Shown: positions 10,101 through 17,717 of the stretch, piece by piece
Layout of the letters: each line of letters opens with the position of its first letter
Numbering within the stretch: the stretch's first letter is position 1
Assembly (NCBI RefSeq): GCF_022842375.1
Contig: NZ_JALHPR010000031.1
Span: 1 to 44,573, forward strand
Source: Elioraea sp.
GTDB taxonomy: Bacteria; Pseudomonadota; Alphaproteobacteria; Acetobacterales; Acetobacteraceae
Length of the DNA: 44,573 nt
Reading direction: 5' to 3'
Notes under the pieces: model-generated
What the model saw: the letters and a program-made list of their open reading frames with translations, nothing else
Database searches by the model: none
Told to the model about the DNA's origin: nothing
Translations under genes and position numbers: made by a program

Positions 10101-10816
10101 CGCACTTCGAGCGAGAGCAGCCCATCGCCGTGCAGGTCGAGCGCATAGGTCTCGGCCCCACCGATCACGACGCGGCCGAGCTTCGCCTCGATCGTGCCGC
10201 GGTTGGCGGCCTGTGGTGCCACGAGCGCCGCGAGCCCGCCCTGGGCAACGGTGATGCGGCCCTCGTTGGTCACCTGCGCGCCCGGCCGCGGCGCCTGGTC
10301 GAACACCATGCGGCCGGCCATGAAGTTCTCGTTCGAGATGTTCGCCGCCGACGCCACGAGGGCGCCGACATCGACGCGCGCCGTCGGCGTGAACACGATG
10401 CCCGACTGGTTGACGATCGCGACCTGGCCGTTGGCGCTGATCCGCCCCGCGATCACGGAGGCATCGGGGCCGGTGACGCGGTTGAGCGCGATCGCCGCGG
10501 CATTGGGCTGCTGGAACTGCACATGCCCGCCCTGGCCGACGGAGAAGCTGTTCCAGTCGATCGCGGTGCGCTGCGTCGTCTGCGTGATCACGCGCGTCGC
10601 GGCATCGGGGGCGGCGATGGTGGCCGAGCCCGCGACGACGCGCCCGCCCGTCGGCATCGTTGGAGGCTGGGGAGGGAGCGGTTGTGCAGGTGTCGGCGCC
10701 TGAGCGTGCGCGGGGCCGAGCAGCGCGGCCGTGGCGACGGAGGCGAGCAGCACCGCGCGCATCGCCCGCGCGGCATGGCCGTCACCACCGTCAGCGCCGT
10801 CTCCGGCCCGTGCCAC
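4190..10816 (-). CDS. TpsA-family filamentous haemagglutinin-like exoprotein
   Basis: This 2208-residue protein is the secreted partner of a two-partner (type Vb) secretion system. A GTG start at 10816 is chosen because AAGGAGG lies five bases upstream; an ATG at 10762 would give a shorter signal peptide but has no clear ribosome site. The signal peptide has an unusually long n-region before the hydrophobic stretch and an AHA-QA cleavage site near residue 38. Residues about 50-300 form the haemagglutination-activity TPS domain, with the NPNGI-like segment VNQSGIVF and then ARVDVGALV. The rest is a long beta-helix-like Gly/Ala/Thr repeat region, including perfect-length 38-residue repeats. The only cysteines I see are four near the C-terminus (CVNGVC and CPVSSPNC). 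Its transporter gene lies just upstream. It is probably an adhesin or surface fibre; the ligand is unknown. Confidence 0.92.
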   Translation of the reverse strand: MARAGDGADGGDGHAARAMRAVLLASVATAALLGPAHAQAPTPAQPLPPQPPTMPTGGRVVAGSATIAAPDAATRVITQTTQRTAIDWNSFSVGQGGHVQFQQPNAAAIALNRVTGPDASVIAGRISANGQVAIVNQSGIVFTPTARVDVGALVASAANISNENFMAGRMVFDQAPRPGAQVTNEGRITVAQGGLAALVAPQAANRGTIEAKLGRVVIGGAETYALDLHGDGLLSLEVRRPTTATGGPAASNSGTIAAEGGTVLITAEAAGQLVQSLVEAGGTITAREGGRVAVAARGGEARVSGTVDVTSATARGGAVTVTGRQVTVGQGARIDASGGSGGGQVLVGGGVQGTGPTPRAERASVAQGASIRADATAAGNGGTVVVWADDTAFIHGTLTARGGPQGGNGGFVETSGVRTVSLIGARIDTSAPRGAMGQWLLDPISIDITNETSGATFENGVLVPGQDVAGVQLSAADLAQALGLNNVTLTTAVDGSGSGRITVLQPVSWSAATTLTLLATNDIAVNAAITAPAGGLVLTTGTGASVSQSTAGTISVASLQVTGPDGITLNNAGNAIPLVTTLSSTGSISLASSVPLTIEPSVTTAGDLTLAAPALTAAALTAGAGRTASLTADSLTLTGNVRATGGRVALAPFTAGRAMAVGNVVGAGGAFLVDAALLARVSTGTGTLQVGNGAATGAITLASGLTIASPRATTLDLRSGGAVTQQGPLTVARLAASGSSVTLNDSQNAVGTLLASTTTAGAFNLVTKAPAPDGLAVDGAVTAAGTLSLGNTAGGIALRAPVGATGGVTLAAEGSITQTAAGTITAPSVTVSVTGTGSAIALATAANTVPVLAGATIAAGGGSFAFRTIGALDVGGPVVVPGSASFQAGAGLSQSAGITASSVTASAGSDGLTLNRTDNSFATLAGATASGGPVVVSSAAGLSVTGAVTGSTVTLASSGGTLTTTVDAPVTATGGVASISGANGVSLGALVSGFDGVTLASSGGSIAAASVSALGGPVSITAANNVTLSGTASGASGVTITATAGQVAAAGATSSGGAVTVTGQAGVALSGNVSAETNATVTATAGSVTAQGVTASSGTLTVTGDMDVALAGPASGFDGVSITATTGTITTAGVSSSGGPVTITGDGVTTGTVTAAVGDVTVTGTSLTLAGISAADGDVTLSGATISATGTIAADGDVAITATTLASLADVTAVNDVTISAPDLSASGTIGASRDVAITATTLASLAGVTAGRDATISAPDLSASGTIGASRNVAITATTLASLAGVTAGNDVTISAPDLSASGTIGASRDVAITATTLASLAGVTAGRDATITTPSLSASGTLAAGTGRTLAITTDALNVAGALRATNGLVSIVPRTPGSAIALGGGGGGLVLGQVQLARVDAGTGTLRIGNATSGPITVTGATNVIGRAGLLDLVSGGAITQGSSLSASRLRATAGGAIALGNTTNSLAVIDGATAATGPVSLATSGPLSIQAGVQGSAVTLASGTTMAIQAPVTAAGGTLSLTAGSAVTQTGAGTLTAARLTGSAGNLALADAANSIGTLGQFSATSGLALGTTGPLALDGAISTLGALSLASGGAITAGAGTTLTAAVLTGSAIGGSDLGTTAHPIAALGPWTDGTGGFAMRSAGPLSITGDVTLAGPLSLTVGGTLAQAGGTTIATAALTGSAIGSTTLVSGTNAIRGLGEWNDGAGGLALATTTALALDGAVTLAARLDLASSVSITQGAAGSITAPRVTATAPGGVSLFSATNTIDAFGPVSASAGDVRLATAAPLVLDGAVAANGTLTLSSGGTITQNDAISAARLEASAAGGITLEQANNAIASLGAVSDAAGGRIGLRSTGPLVVDGRVETAGALVLAVDGAISQTATGGLAAATLAGTSNGGAVFGSSGNTIATLAGWTNTGGGGFTLVNAADLAIAGAVDGGSGAVTVTTQGGGAIAVGADITTSNAPGILLFADGALSVGDQTLSAPLIDLRAGSGGPALSVTGGTYLARDHVVFAASGPVEFTGTTRVNPLSPGNRPTVVVSSRASGELTDASRVRGDVGGLPDAAQFTQIERFTAPLGQTANPIGLGNLVAPSSALFIIVDRGTATGTINVARLGLVILRGATDLSGCVNGVCGPNAASLGRTTDASATARLNNCPVSSPNCLNFPTTISFVSTQPRDFPVLTADRVGDDIDLPLSDVADEDP
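6839..7230 (-). repeat. 114-bp tandem repeats in tpsA
   Basis: Copies start at 6839, 6953, 7067 and 7181 (the last partial) at exactly 114 bases spacing, each encoding 38 residues with the core DVAITATTLASLAG. The copies are nearly identical in DNA, so the array is recent or kept uniform by recombination, and copy number may vary between strains. Confidence 0.92.
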
Positions 10817-10870
10817 GCGCCCCTCCTTGCCCCGGTGCAGTGCGCCCTGCGTGTTCGCCGCAGGGGCGGG

Positions 10871-10885
10871 TTAACGAAGCGTTAG
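10871..10885 (-). promoter_or_regulatory. CtrA-like site upstream of tpsA
   Basis: On the minus strand the sequence reads CTAA-N7-TTAACC, one mismatch from the CtrA consensus TTAA-N7-TTAAC; it also contains the inverted repeat TAACG-AAG-CGTTA. It lies 55 bases before the tpsA start. Confidence 0.4.
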
Positions 10886-10898
10886 GAAACCATTGCGG

Positions 10899-10919
10899 GC
10901 GTTCCCGCGCAAGGAACGC
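10899..10919 (-). other. Hairpin between tpsB and tpsA
   Basis: GCGTTCC and GGAACGC form a perfect 7-bp stem with a seven-base loop in the 191-base gap between tpsB and tpsA. It has no T tract, so it is more likely an mRNA processing or stability element that sets the ratio of the two proteins than a full terminator. Confidence 0.45.
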
Positions 10920-11007
10920 AATCGCGGGAAGTGATCCGTGTCACGTCGTTCGGCACATCCGTATGGCGGCGACCACGCGGGTGTCGGTGCGCCGCCTGCA
11001 GGCGTGC

Positions 11008-12765
11008 TCAGAACCGTACCAGCAGACGCCAGTAGCCGGCCCAGCGCTTCAGCTCCTCGTCGGGGTCGCCGGTGCGCTGGGGGTCGAGCGTCAGGCGCCG
11101 CGCGGCTTCGAACGCGCCCTGCACGCTGTCGGTGAAGGTGACGCGCAGGCCGCCGCCGAACGAGGCGATGCGGCGGTTGATGTCGTCTGGCTGCACCTCG
11201 AAGGCCTGGCCGAGATCGTAGAACCCGTAGAGCTGGTAGCCGATCGGCCGCGTCGCATCCGGCAGGGCGGCATCGGCGAGGCTGGTGAACTGCAGCTCGA
11301 TGCTGCCCGCGATCGCGCGGTCACCGGTGATCTCGCCGTTGTAGAAGCCGCGGCCAAAGCGCGTGCCGCCGAAGAAGAACTTCTCCGAGGGCGGCAGGAT
11401 GTCATCGGTCCACTGCGCGCCGAGCGTGCCCTGGAGCGCGAAGCTGCTCGCCTCGCCGAAGCTGAGCAGCGTCTGGGTCCGCGAGAGCTCTCCCGAGATC
11501 TTGAGAAAGTCGACCACGCTGCCCTGCCGGCCGGGCAACGGGTTGTCGTTCCGCTTCGCCCCGAGCCCGGCGACGCCGCGGCTGATGCGGATCGACGCCG
11601 AATTGGTGGCAGACCGGCTGGCACCGGCGAGCGTGTCGAGCAGCACGCCATCGAACCCGCCGCGGAAGATCCTGAGCTGGTCGTCGCTCACCCGCTCCGG
11701 GTTGTCCTCGCCCACCTCGACCTTGTTGTCATAGCCGTCGAAGGCGCCGACGGCGAACAGGCTGTAGGCGCGCCGGCGAAGGATGGGATAGGTCAGCGCC
11801 GCGCCGAACACGCGCGTGGCACCGGCATAGCCGAGCTGGCGAAGCTCCTCCGACGGGCCTGAGTCGCCGCCGCCGAAATAGGCGCGGAGCTTGAGCCCGC
11901 TGCCGCCGAGGAAGGTCTCGAACCCGGCCTGGCCGAAGCGAAGGGTGCCGCCGGAGGAGTAGTAGGCCAGCGCCTCCGTCCTCTCGCCCCAGGAAGTGAA
12001 GCTGTTCAGCCCGAATACGCCGATCGCCTGCTCGGGGCCGGAGAAGCGCGGGCCGCGGTTGTCGGCCGTGAGGAACCCGTCATAGGCGGACCGCGTGACC
12101 TGCGCGACGAGCTGCAGCGCGCCGGGCTCGCCATTGGCGGGGCGGAGCACGGCGCGCACCGAGATGCCGGGAATGTCCTGCACCAGCAGCAGGTGCCGTT
12201 CGAGCGTGGCGATGTCGATCGGCTTGTGTGCGGTCAGCCGGTTCAGGAAGCGCAGCACCTGCACCCCCGCAGGCCCGACGTCACCGTCGAGCAGAACCTC
12301 GGCGATATGGCCTTCGGTGACCTGGAGCGTCAGCGCCGCGCCCGCTTGCCCGGGATCGAGCACGGCGCGGACGGCGCTGAACACATAGCCTTCCGCCCGG
12401 TAGAGGGCGAGCAGCCTGTCGCGCGCGCTGGTGATGCGCGCGACGGGAACGGCAGGGCCGGTCAGCCCCTCGAGGAAGGGGGCGAGGCGGGAGGCGCTGA
12501 ACACCGTCGCCCCGGCGATCGAGGCAGCAGCGACGGCGACCACCCCGGCAGGCTCGGCCGGCAGGGCGCCCGGGGCGGCGGGCGATGCCTCGGGCGCAAC
12601 GCCTGGCAGCGCCGGGGTCGGCAGCATGCGCTGCACGGGCGATCCCGGCGGGGCGGCTAGCGGGGCCTGGGCCATGGCATGACGATCGCCGCCCGCCACG
12701 CCCCCCAAGGACGCGACCGCGACCAGAAGCGCCAGGTGATGCCGGATTCGAACCGCGATGCCCAT
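11008..12765 (-). CDS. TpsB-family outer-membrane transporter (ShlB/FhaC/HecB type)
   Basis: This 585-residue protein should be the outer-membrane pore that exports the TpsA protein encoded next. The ATG at 12765 is preceded by GGAG and gives a signal peptide ending around AMAQA; a longer open frame upstream is not supported. After a Pro/Ala-rich spacer, about residues 105-185 form a POTRA domain (ending in [16 protein letters not shown]). The C-terminal two-thirds is a 16-stranded Omp85/TpsB barrel with alternating aromatic strands. The conserved loop L6 motif appears as [17 protein letters not shown], and the chain ends in an aromatic residue (WRLLVRF), typical for BAM-assembled barrels. 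It is the first gene of the minus-strand operon and is separated from tpsA by 191 bases holding inverted repeats. It diverges from the FAD-oxidase gene. Confidence 0.92.
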   Translation of the reverse strand: MGIAVRIRHHLALLVAVASLGGVAGGDRHAMAQAPLAAPPGSPVQRMLPTPALPGVAPEASPAAPGALPAEPAGVVAVAAASIAGATVFSASRLAPFLEGLTGPAVPVARITSARDRLLALYRAEGYVFSAVRAVLDPGQAGAALTLQVTEGHIAEVLLDGDVGPAGVQVLRFLNRLTAHKPIDIATLERHLLLVQDIPGISVRAVLRPANGEPGALQLVAQVTRSAYDGFLTADNRGPRFSGPEQAIGVFGLNSFTSWGERTEALAYYSSGGTLRFGQAGFETFLGGSGLKLRAYFGGGDSGPSEELRQLGYAGATRVFGAALTYPILRRRAYSLFAVGAFDGYDNKVEVGEDNPERVSDDQLRIFRGGFDGVLLDTLAGASRSATNSASIRISRGVAGLGAKRNDNPLPGRQGSVVDFLKISGELSRTQTLLSFGEASSFALQGTLGAQWTDDILPPSEKFFFGGTRFGRGFYNGEITGDRAIAGSIELQFTSLADAALPDATRPIGYQLYGFYDLGQAFEVQPDDINRRIASFGGGLRVTFTDSVQGAFEAARRLTLDPQRTGDPDEELKRWAGYWRLLVRF

Positions 12766-12897
12766 GCTTCTCCGTCGTTGCCGCCCCCACGGCGAGAGGA
12801 CAATGGCCAATGGGGCGCGCCACGCCAAGTGCCCGATGGCCGATCGGTGCACGGGCGCGTAACATCGTGGCACCCGCAACACGCTCCGGACGCATCC
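12766..12897. promoter_or_regulatory. Divergent promoter region between tpsB and the FAD-oxidase gene
   Basis: These 132 bases must hold the start signals for both genes. I see CAATGGCCAATGG (imperfect repeat of CAATGG) near 12801-12815 and the related GATGGCCGATCGG near 12835-12850, which might be operator copies, but no clear -10/-35 pair on either strand. Confidence 0.3.
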
Positions 12898-14325
12898 ATG
12901 GCCGCTGCCCCCGTGATTCCGCTCGACCCCGCGCGCCGAGATGCCGCGATCGCCCGCCTGCGCCCGCTGTTCGGCGAGCGGCTGTCGACCGCCGCGGCGG
13001 TGCGCGAGCAGCATGGGCGTGACGAATCGTGGCACGCGCCCGCCCCGCCCGATGCCGTCGTGTTCGCGGAATCGGTGTCTGACGTGCAGGCGGTGGTGCT
13101 GGTCTGCGCAGCCGAAGGCGTGCCGGTGATCCCGTTCGGCACGGGAACGAGCCTCGAGGGGCATGTCGCCGCGCTCCGGGGCGGCATCAGCCTCGATGTG
13201 TCGCGGATGAACCGCATCCTCCGCCTCTCGCCGGAGGACATGGACGTGACGGTCGAGCCTGGCGTGACGCGGAAGGCGCTGAACGCGCATCTGCGCGACC
13301 AGGGGCTGTTCTTCCCGATCGACCCCGGCGCCGATGCCTCGCTCGGCGGCATGGCGTCCACCCGCGCCTCGGGCACCAACGCCGTGCGCTACGGCACGAT
13401 GCGCGAGGCGGTGCTGTCGCTCGAGGTGGTGCTGGCCGACGGGCGGCTGATCCGCACCGCCAGGCGAGCGCGGAAATCCTCCTCCGGCTATGACCTCACG
13501 CGGCTCTTCGTCGGCTCGGAGGGAACGCTCGGCGTGATCGTCTCGGTCACGCTCAGGCTGCACGGCATCCCCGAGCGCATCGCCTCCGCGGTGTGTTCCT
13601 TCGCCGACATCGGCGGGGCGGTGGCGGCGACGATCGAGGCGATCCAGGCGCAGGTGCCGCTCGCGCGGATCGAGCTGCTCGACGAGGTGCAGATGGATGC
13701 CTGCAACCGCTTCTCGAAGCTCGACTACCCGGTGGCGCCGACGCTGTTCCTCGAGTTCCACGGCAGCGACGCCGCGGTCGAGGAGCAGATCGCCACCGTC
13801 GAGGCGATCGCCGCCCATCACGGTGGCGGATCGTTCCGCTTCGCCCATGCCGCCGAGGAACGGAGCGCACTGTGGCAAGCGCGGCACGAGGCCTACTACG
13901 CGGCACTGGCGCTGCGCCCCGGTGCGAAGGGCTGGCCGACCGATGTGTGCGTGCCGATCTCAAGGCTCGCCGAATGCGTGCTCGCCACCAAGGCCGACCT
14001 TGCCGCGAACGGGCTGCTTGCACCGCTGGTCGGGCATGTGGGCGACGGCAATTTCCACCTCGTCTTCCTCGTCGACCCCGACAACGAGGCAGAGCTCGCG
14101 GCGGCGGCGGCGGCGAATGACAGGCTGGTGATGCGCGCGCTGGACATGGACGGCACCTGCTCTGGCGAGCATGGCGTCGGCTATGGGAAAATGCCGTTCC
14201 TGCTCGCCGAGCATGGCGAGGCGCTGGCGGTGATGGGGGCGGTCAAGCGTGCGCTCGACCCCGCCGGCATCATGAACCCTGGCAAGATCGTGCCGCTTTC
14301 GCCCTCCTGGCCGCTCAACGGGTGA
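12898..14325 (+). CDS. FAD-linked D-lactate/glycolate-type dehydrogenase
   Basis: This 475-residue flavoprotein belongs to the GlcD/Dld group (FAD-binding PCMH domain plus FAD-oxidase C-terminal domain), which oxidise D-2-hydroxyacids such as D-lactate or glycolate and pass electrons to the respiratory chain. The FAD domain shows [16 protein letters not shown] and [11 protein letters not shown]; the C-terminal domain shows [14 protein letters not shown] (about 379-386), GEHGVGYGK (about 423-431) and NPGKIV. The length matches the single-subunit cytochrome-linked D-lactate dehydrogenases better than multi-subunit glycolate oxidase, and no glcE or glcF lies nearby. The ATG at 12898 is chosen because the family's N-terminus begins a few residues before the first conserved block. 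It stands alone, diverging from tpsB, and its end overlaps the convergent lipoprotein gene by 11 bases. The exact substrate cannot be read from sequence. Confidence 0.93.
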   Translation: MAAAPVIPLDPARRDAAIARLRPLFGERLSTAAAVREQHGRDESWHAPAPPDAVVFAESVSDVQAVVLVCAAEGVPVIPFGTGTSLEGHVAALRGGISLDVSRMNRILRLSPEDMDVTVEPGVTRKALNAHLRDQGLFFPIDPGADASLGGMASTRASGTNAVRYGTMREAVLSLEVVLADGRLIRTARRARKSSSGYDLTRLFVGSEGTLGVIVSVTLRLHGIPERIASAVCSFADIGGAVAATIEAIQAQVPLARIELLDEVQMDACNRFSKLDYPVAPTLFLEFHGSDAAVEEQIATVEAIAAHHGGGSFRFAHAAEERSALWQARHEAYYAALALRPGAKGWPTDVCVPISRLAECVLATKADLAANGLLAPLVGHVGDGNFHLVFLVDPDNEAELAAAAAANDRLVMRALDMDGTCSGEHGVGYGKMPFLLAEHGEALAVMGAVKRALDPAGIMNPGKIVPLSPSWPLNG

Positions 14326-15211
14326 GGGGGGCGGGGGCTCTCAACGCCTGATCGGCGGCGAGCGCTGTCAGTGCCTCGCGTGCCCCTCGGGCAAGTGCCG
14401 CATCCCCTGCCGCACGCCCGGCCGCCTCGGCGGCGGTGAGCCAGGTGCGGGCATCGCGTGCGTTGCCCTCCGCCGCCGCACTCCGCCCGGCGCGCAGCCA
14501 GAGATCACCTGCCGCACGGCCATCCCCCATTGCGCGCGCGGCTTCTGCTTCCAGCGCCAGCGCGCGCGCCATGCCTGGATAGTCGCGCACCTCCTGGCGC
14601 GCGGCGGCAGCGGCGGCGAAGCGTGCGCGGGCCGATGTCGTGTCTCCACTGAACAGTGCGCGTCGGCCATCGAGTTCGGCGCGGTCGGCCCTGCTGTCGA
14701 AGTCCGGTCCGTCGGGGATTGCGGCCCGGGCGGTATCAAGTGCGGCAGCATCGCGCGCATCGGCAGCGACCAGGCCCTCGATGAAGCGGGCGCGGGGTGC
14801 GCCGTCACCGGTCGTGATCGCCCGGGTGAGGGTGACGGCACCCGCCCCGTTGCCGAGGCGCCAGAGGGCAGCGGCTTCGGCGAGCGTCAGCGCATCGGGA
14901 ATGGCGGCCCCACGGCGGGCAAGGTCAGCGCGCGCCTGTGCTGCCGTCGCGCGCGCCGGCTCGCTCTGCCCGAGGCGAAGCTGGGCGGCGGCAAGCCCCG
15001 TCGCATTGTCGGCGATCGGGCCCGCCTCGTCGCGCGCATAGGCACGCGTCAGCGCCTGCTGGAACAGCTCCGACGCCTGCTCGGGCCTGTCCTGCCGCCA
15101 GGCGAGCAGGGCCGCGCGGGACAGGCGATCGAGCGTGGGGTCAGGCGGATCTGGCGGGATCGTGCCGCCGCAGGCAGCGAGCACGACAAGAAGGGGAAGG
15201 GCGCGCCTCAT
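14315..15211 (-). CDS. TPR-like lipoprotein of the MCE operon
   Basis: This 298-residue lipoprotein has a short signal peptide with lipobox VLAAC (Cys14). The remainder is Ala/Arg-rich helix pairs resembling TPR or alpha-solenoid repeats (for example [20 protein letters not shown]), with no catalytic motif. The ATG at 15211 has a good ribosome site (GGAGGT) and overlaps the MlaD stop by four bases (ATGA), so it is the last gene of the MCE-type operon. Many MCE operons end with a lipoprotein (ABC-type auxiliary lipoprotein or MlaA/MlaC type); this one is not obviously homologous to those and may replace them as an outer-membrane or periplasmic partner (inference). Its 3' end overlaps the convergent FAD-oxidase gene by 11 bases. 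Confidence 0.82.
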   Translation of the reverse strand: MRRALPLLVVLAACGGTIPPDPPDPTLDRLSRAALLAWRQDRPEQASELFQQALTRAYARDEAGPIADNATGLAAAQLRLGQSEPARATAAQARADLARRGAAIPDALTLAEAAALWRLGNGAGAVTLTRAITTGDGAPRARFIEGLVAADARDAAALDTARAAIPDGPDFDSRADRAELDGRRALFSGDTTSARARFAAAAAARQEVRDYPGMARALALEAEAARAMGDGRAAGDLWLRAGRSAAAEGNARDARTWLTAAEAAGRAAGDAALARGAREALTALAADQALRAPAPLTR

Positions 15212-16176
15212 GGCCGCACCTCCGTCGGCGGCACGCGGGTGGGTTCGGGCGCGCCCCTGCCGCCGCCGAGGATCGGGTTGGCGCGAAGTGCGACGAGCAG
15301 GCGTTCGAGCTCGAGCGAGGCCTGCTGTACCTGCGTCAGCAGCCCCGGCAGCACCGCGGTGGCGGAGGCAACGTCGCGCGCGATCCGCGGGGCCTGCGGC
15401 GTGGCACGGGCAAGATCCGCGCTCGCGCTCCTGACATTGGCGAGCGCTGCCTCGGCCGTCGAGAGAAGGCCGGGAAGCCCCTCGGCGGCCGTGCCGGCGG
15501 AGGCGACGACGCGGCGCACATCGGCCACCGCCGCGTTCGCCTCAGCCAGCGTGCGGTCAAGCTGTGCGGCGGCGGTCTCGAGTTCGCGCGCGAGCGTATC
15601 GTCGGCCAGCAGCCGCCCGACCGTTCCCTGGCCCTCGGCGAGGCGATCGACGACCACGGCGCTCGCCTTGGTGATGCGCGCAAGGTCATCGACCATCGGC
15701 ACGAGCTTGGCGCGGAGCTCCTCGATCAGCTGGCCGATCGTCTCGGTCGGGGCCTGCTCGCGCGTGACCTCGAGCACGGCGTAGTCCCAGTCGAGCATCT
15801 CGCCGGTGCCGCGCGTGATCTCGAGGAACGAGGCCCCGGCGACGCCGAACTGGCGGCGGATGAACACGCGGCTGTCGCGGCGGACGAAGGTGTCCATCCC
15901 CTGGCTCAGCCGCACCTGGGCGTAGAGTTGCTGGCGCGGATCGATCACGATCCGCCGCACATCGCCCGCGCGCGTTCCGAGCACCTCGACCGACGCGCCG
16001 GCCGAGAGGCCCGACGTCCCCTCGGGCGGCAGCACGACACGCAGCGTCAGCGCAGGCGTGAGCAGCGGGCCGAGCACGCCGGCCTGGAGCACGGCGCCGA
16101 CGAAGACAGCGATCGCGGCGAGCACGAGCCCACCGACCCATTCGTTGACATGGCGCATCGAGGCGGGCCCGCTCAT
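15208..16176 (-). CDS. MlaD-family (MCE domain) protein
   Basis: This 322-residue protein has an N-terminal TM anchor (about 13-33), an MCE/MlaD domain (about 40-125, including GLSAGASVEVLG and GASFLEITRG) and a long C-terminal helical region (about 160-290) rich in Ala, Leu and Glu that could form a helical bundle or tube. MCE proteins form hexameric rings that move lipids across the periplasm as the substrate-binding part of MlaFEDB-like ABC systems. It lies 10 bases after the ATPase-like gene, overlaps the following lipoprotein gene by ATGA, and follows an MlaE-type permease. The ATG at 16176 has no clear ribosome site; an ATG six codons later is an alternative. The family call is secure; the lipid carried is unknown. 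Confidence 0.92.
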   Translation of the reverse strand: MSGPASMRHVNEWVGGLVLAAIAVFVGAVLQAGVLGPLLTPALTLRVVLPPEGTSGLSAGASVEVLGTRAGDVRRIVIDPRQQLYAQVRLSQGMDTFVRRDSRVFIRRQFGVAGASFLEITRGTGEMLDWDYAVLEVTREQAPTETIGQLIEELRAKLVPMVDDLARITKASAVVVDRLAEGQGTVGRLLADDTLARELETAAAQLDRTLAEANAAVADVRRVVASAGTAAEGLPGLLSTAEAALANVRSASADLARATPQAPRIARDVASATAVLPGLLTQVQQASLELERLLVALRANPILGGGRGAPEPTRVPPTEVRP

Positions 16177-16186
16177 GGAAGCTTGC

Positions 16187-16888
16187 TCATGGCGCGCGCA
16201 CGCCGATGGGCAGCAGCATGCCGTGCATCAAGCGCAGCCGCTCCGTCACCGGCACGGAGCGGTCAAGCGCGACGGCATTGCCCTGCGTGAGCCACAGCAC
16301 CGCGCCGCCGCGGTCGCGCACGGCGCGGATCGCCGCCATCAGGATGCGCAACAGGTCCTCGCCACCTTCGGCCGTCGGCTCCTCGAGGATGACGAGGGAG
16401 GGCTCGTTCAGGAAGGCGCGGGCAAGCCCCGCGCGGTGCAGGTCGGCCGCCGACATGTCGTCTGCCAGCGCCGTCGGCAGGCCAGGCAGGCCGAACGTGC
16501 TGGCAAGCCGCGCCGCCTCGTCCCTCAGCGCCCGGCGCGATCGCCCGGTGTGGTAGAGTGGTGCGAGCAGGATGTTGTCGGCGACCGGGAGATCGGGGAT
16601 CCAGGCGCCTGCGGCGAAGAGCCGCCCGATCCGTCCGCGCATCGCCCCGGCATGCTCGGACGCGACCTCCGCCCAGTCACGGCCCTGGAACAGCACGCGG
16701 CCTTCGGCCGCGCGGTTGAGGCCGACGGCCGCGTCGGCGAAGGCGCGGCGTCGGCGCGGCCCGCGCATGTCGGCGAGAACGAGGCTGCCCGGCATGAGGG
16801 TGACGGTGACCGGCGCGGTGAGTCCGCCGGCCGGCTCGATCGCGAGCCGGGCCTCGATGAACGAGAGCACGGGTGTCCCTGTGTCCAT
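16187..16888 (-). CDS. Degenerate MlaF-like ABC ATPase homologue
   Basis: This 233-residue protein lies between the MlaE permease and MlaD genes where the ATPase MlaF is expected, and it has the overall ABC layout. However, the Walker A loop (normally GxxGxGKS/T) reads ADMRGPRRRRAF at residues 39-50 with no GKS/T. The Q-loop position reads LFAAGAW, the LSGGQ signature reads MSAADLH, Walker B reads LVILEEPT (165-172, Glu for the usual Asp), and the H-loop His is replaced by Gln (LWLTQG). The frame is uninterrupted and codon use matches the neighbours, so this is not a frameshift. It is likely a pseudo-ATPase with a structural role, or an adaptor that borrows another ATPase (inference). The start is the ATG at 16888, four bases after the MlaE stop, with GAGG close upstream. 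Confidence 0.85.
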   Translation of the reverse strand: MDTGTPVLSFIEARLAIEPAGGLTAPVTVTLMPGSLVLADMRGPRRRRAFADAAVGLNRAAEGRVLFQGRDWAEVASEHAGAMRGRIGRLFAAGAWIPDLPVADNILLAPLYHTGRSRRALRDEAARLASTFGLPGLPTALADDMSAADLHRAGLARAFLNEPSLVILEEPTAEGGEDLLRILMAAIRAVRDRGGAVLWLTQGNAVALDRSVPVTERLRLMHGMLLPIGVRAP

Positions 16889-16892
16889 CGCC

Positions 16893-17717
16893 TCAGAGCA
16901 CCATGCTGATGATGCCGGAGACGGCGAGTGCGGCGAGCACCATCAGCGCGAAGCCTTGCGGCACGAGCTGCGTCGGCCGCAGGGCGAGCGCGGGGGCGCC
17001 GAACACGATGGCACAGGCGACGAGGGAAACGACAAGGCCGATCATCAGCCCCTTCAGGGGCAGGAGGATGAAGTTCGACGGACCCATGGCGCGCAGCACG
17101 TTGTCCAGGAAGTCGAACAGGCTCAGTTCCGCCGGGCTGATCGCGAGCGCTGCTCCCCATCCGGCAATCAGCGCGGTGGCAACGAACAGGATCGTCAGCG
17201 TCACGCCGGCCACGGCGGAGGCGAGCACGCGCGGCATCACGAGCAGCGACAGCGGGTCGATCCCCTGCGCGTCGAGGGCCGCGATCTGCCCGCCGCGAGA
17301 GAGCGTGCCGAGCGCGATCAGCGTCGCGGTGCCGGACCGGCCGAGCACGAGCAGGCCGACGACGATGGGCGCCACCTCGCGCACCAGCACGGTAGTCAGC
17401 AGTGGGCCGACGAGGCTCTCCTGCCCGAACGTGCCGAGCCAGTAGAGCGCCTGGAACACCATGCCGAGCCCGACCAGTACGGCGGCGACGAGGACCGAGG
17501 GCAGCGCGCGCACGCCCGCATCGTAGACGGCGTGGCGGAAGGAATCGCGCACTGGCCGTCGCCAGGAGGTGGCGCGGAATGCGTGCGCGGTAACGGCGGC
17601 ACCGAGGCCCGCGACGAAGGCAAGCCAGCGCGCGGCATCGACCGTCGGCTCGCCGACGGCGGCCAGCCGATCGCGAACCCATGCGAGCTTGCGGCTGCCC
17701 GCCGCGGCAAGGCTCAT
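16893..17717 (-). CDS. MlaE-family ABC transporter permease
   Basis: This 274-residue membrane protein is the permease of an MCE-type lipid transport system. It carries about five to six hydrophobic segments and the family signature region GRSGTATLIALGTLSRGG followed by DPLSLLVMPRVLA, corresponding to the conserved MlaE coupling helix and PR motif. The ATG at 17717 overlaps the stop of the upstream cyclase-like sensor by four bases (ATGA). That indicates tight translational coupling, so sensor and transporter should be co-produced. The next gene, the ATPase homologue, starts four bases after its stop. The permease itself looks intact, in contrast to the ATPase. Confidence 0.92.
   Translation of the reverse strand: MSLAAAGSRKLAWVRDRLAAVGEPTVDAARWLAFVAGLGAAVTAHAFRATSWRRPVRDSFRHAVYDAGVRALPSVLVAAVLVGLGMVFQALYWLGTFGQESLVGPLLTTVLVREVAPIVVGLLVLGRSGTATLIALGTLSRGGQIAALDAQGIDPLSLLVMPRVLASAVAGVTLTILFVATALIAGWGAALAISPAELSLFDFLDNVLRAMGPSNFILLPLKGLMIGLVVSLVACAIVFGAPALALRPTQLVPQGFALMVLAALAVSGIISMVL

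Noticed and set aside
12679-12897. N-terminal extension of the FAD-oxidase frame
   Set aside because: The extra 73 residues overlap the tpsB start and signal peptide on the other strand and resemble no part of the family.
12766-13887. N-terminal extension of the tpsB frame
   Set aside because: It would run antisense through the FAD-oxidase gene; the ATG at 12765 has a ribosome site and signal peptide.
16187-16888. Frameshifted pseudogene of mlaF
   Set aside because: No alternative frame restores a Walker A motif, and the operon spacing and codon use are normal, so in-frame divergence is more likely.
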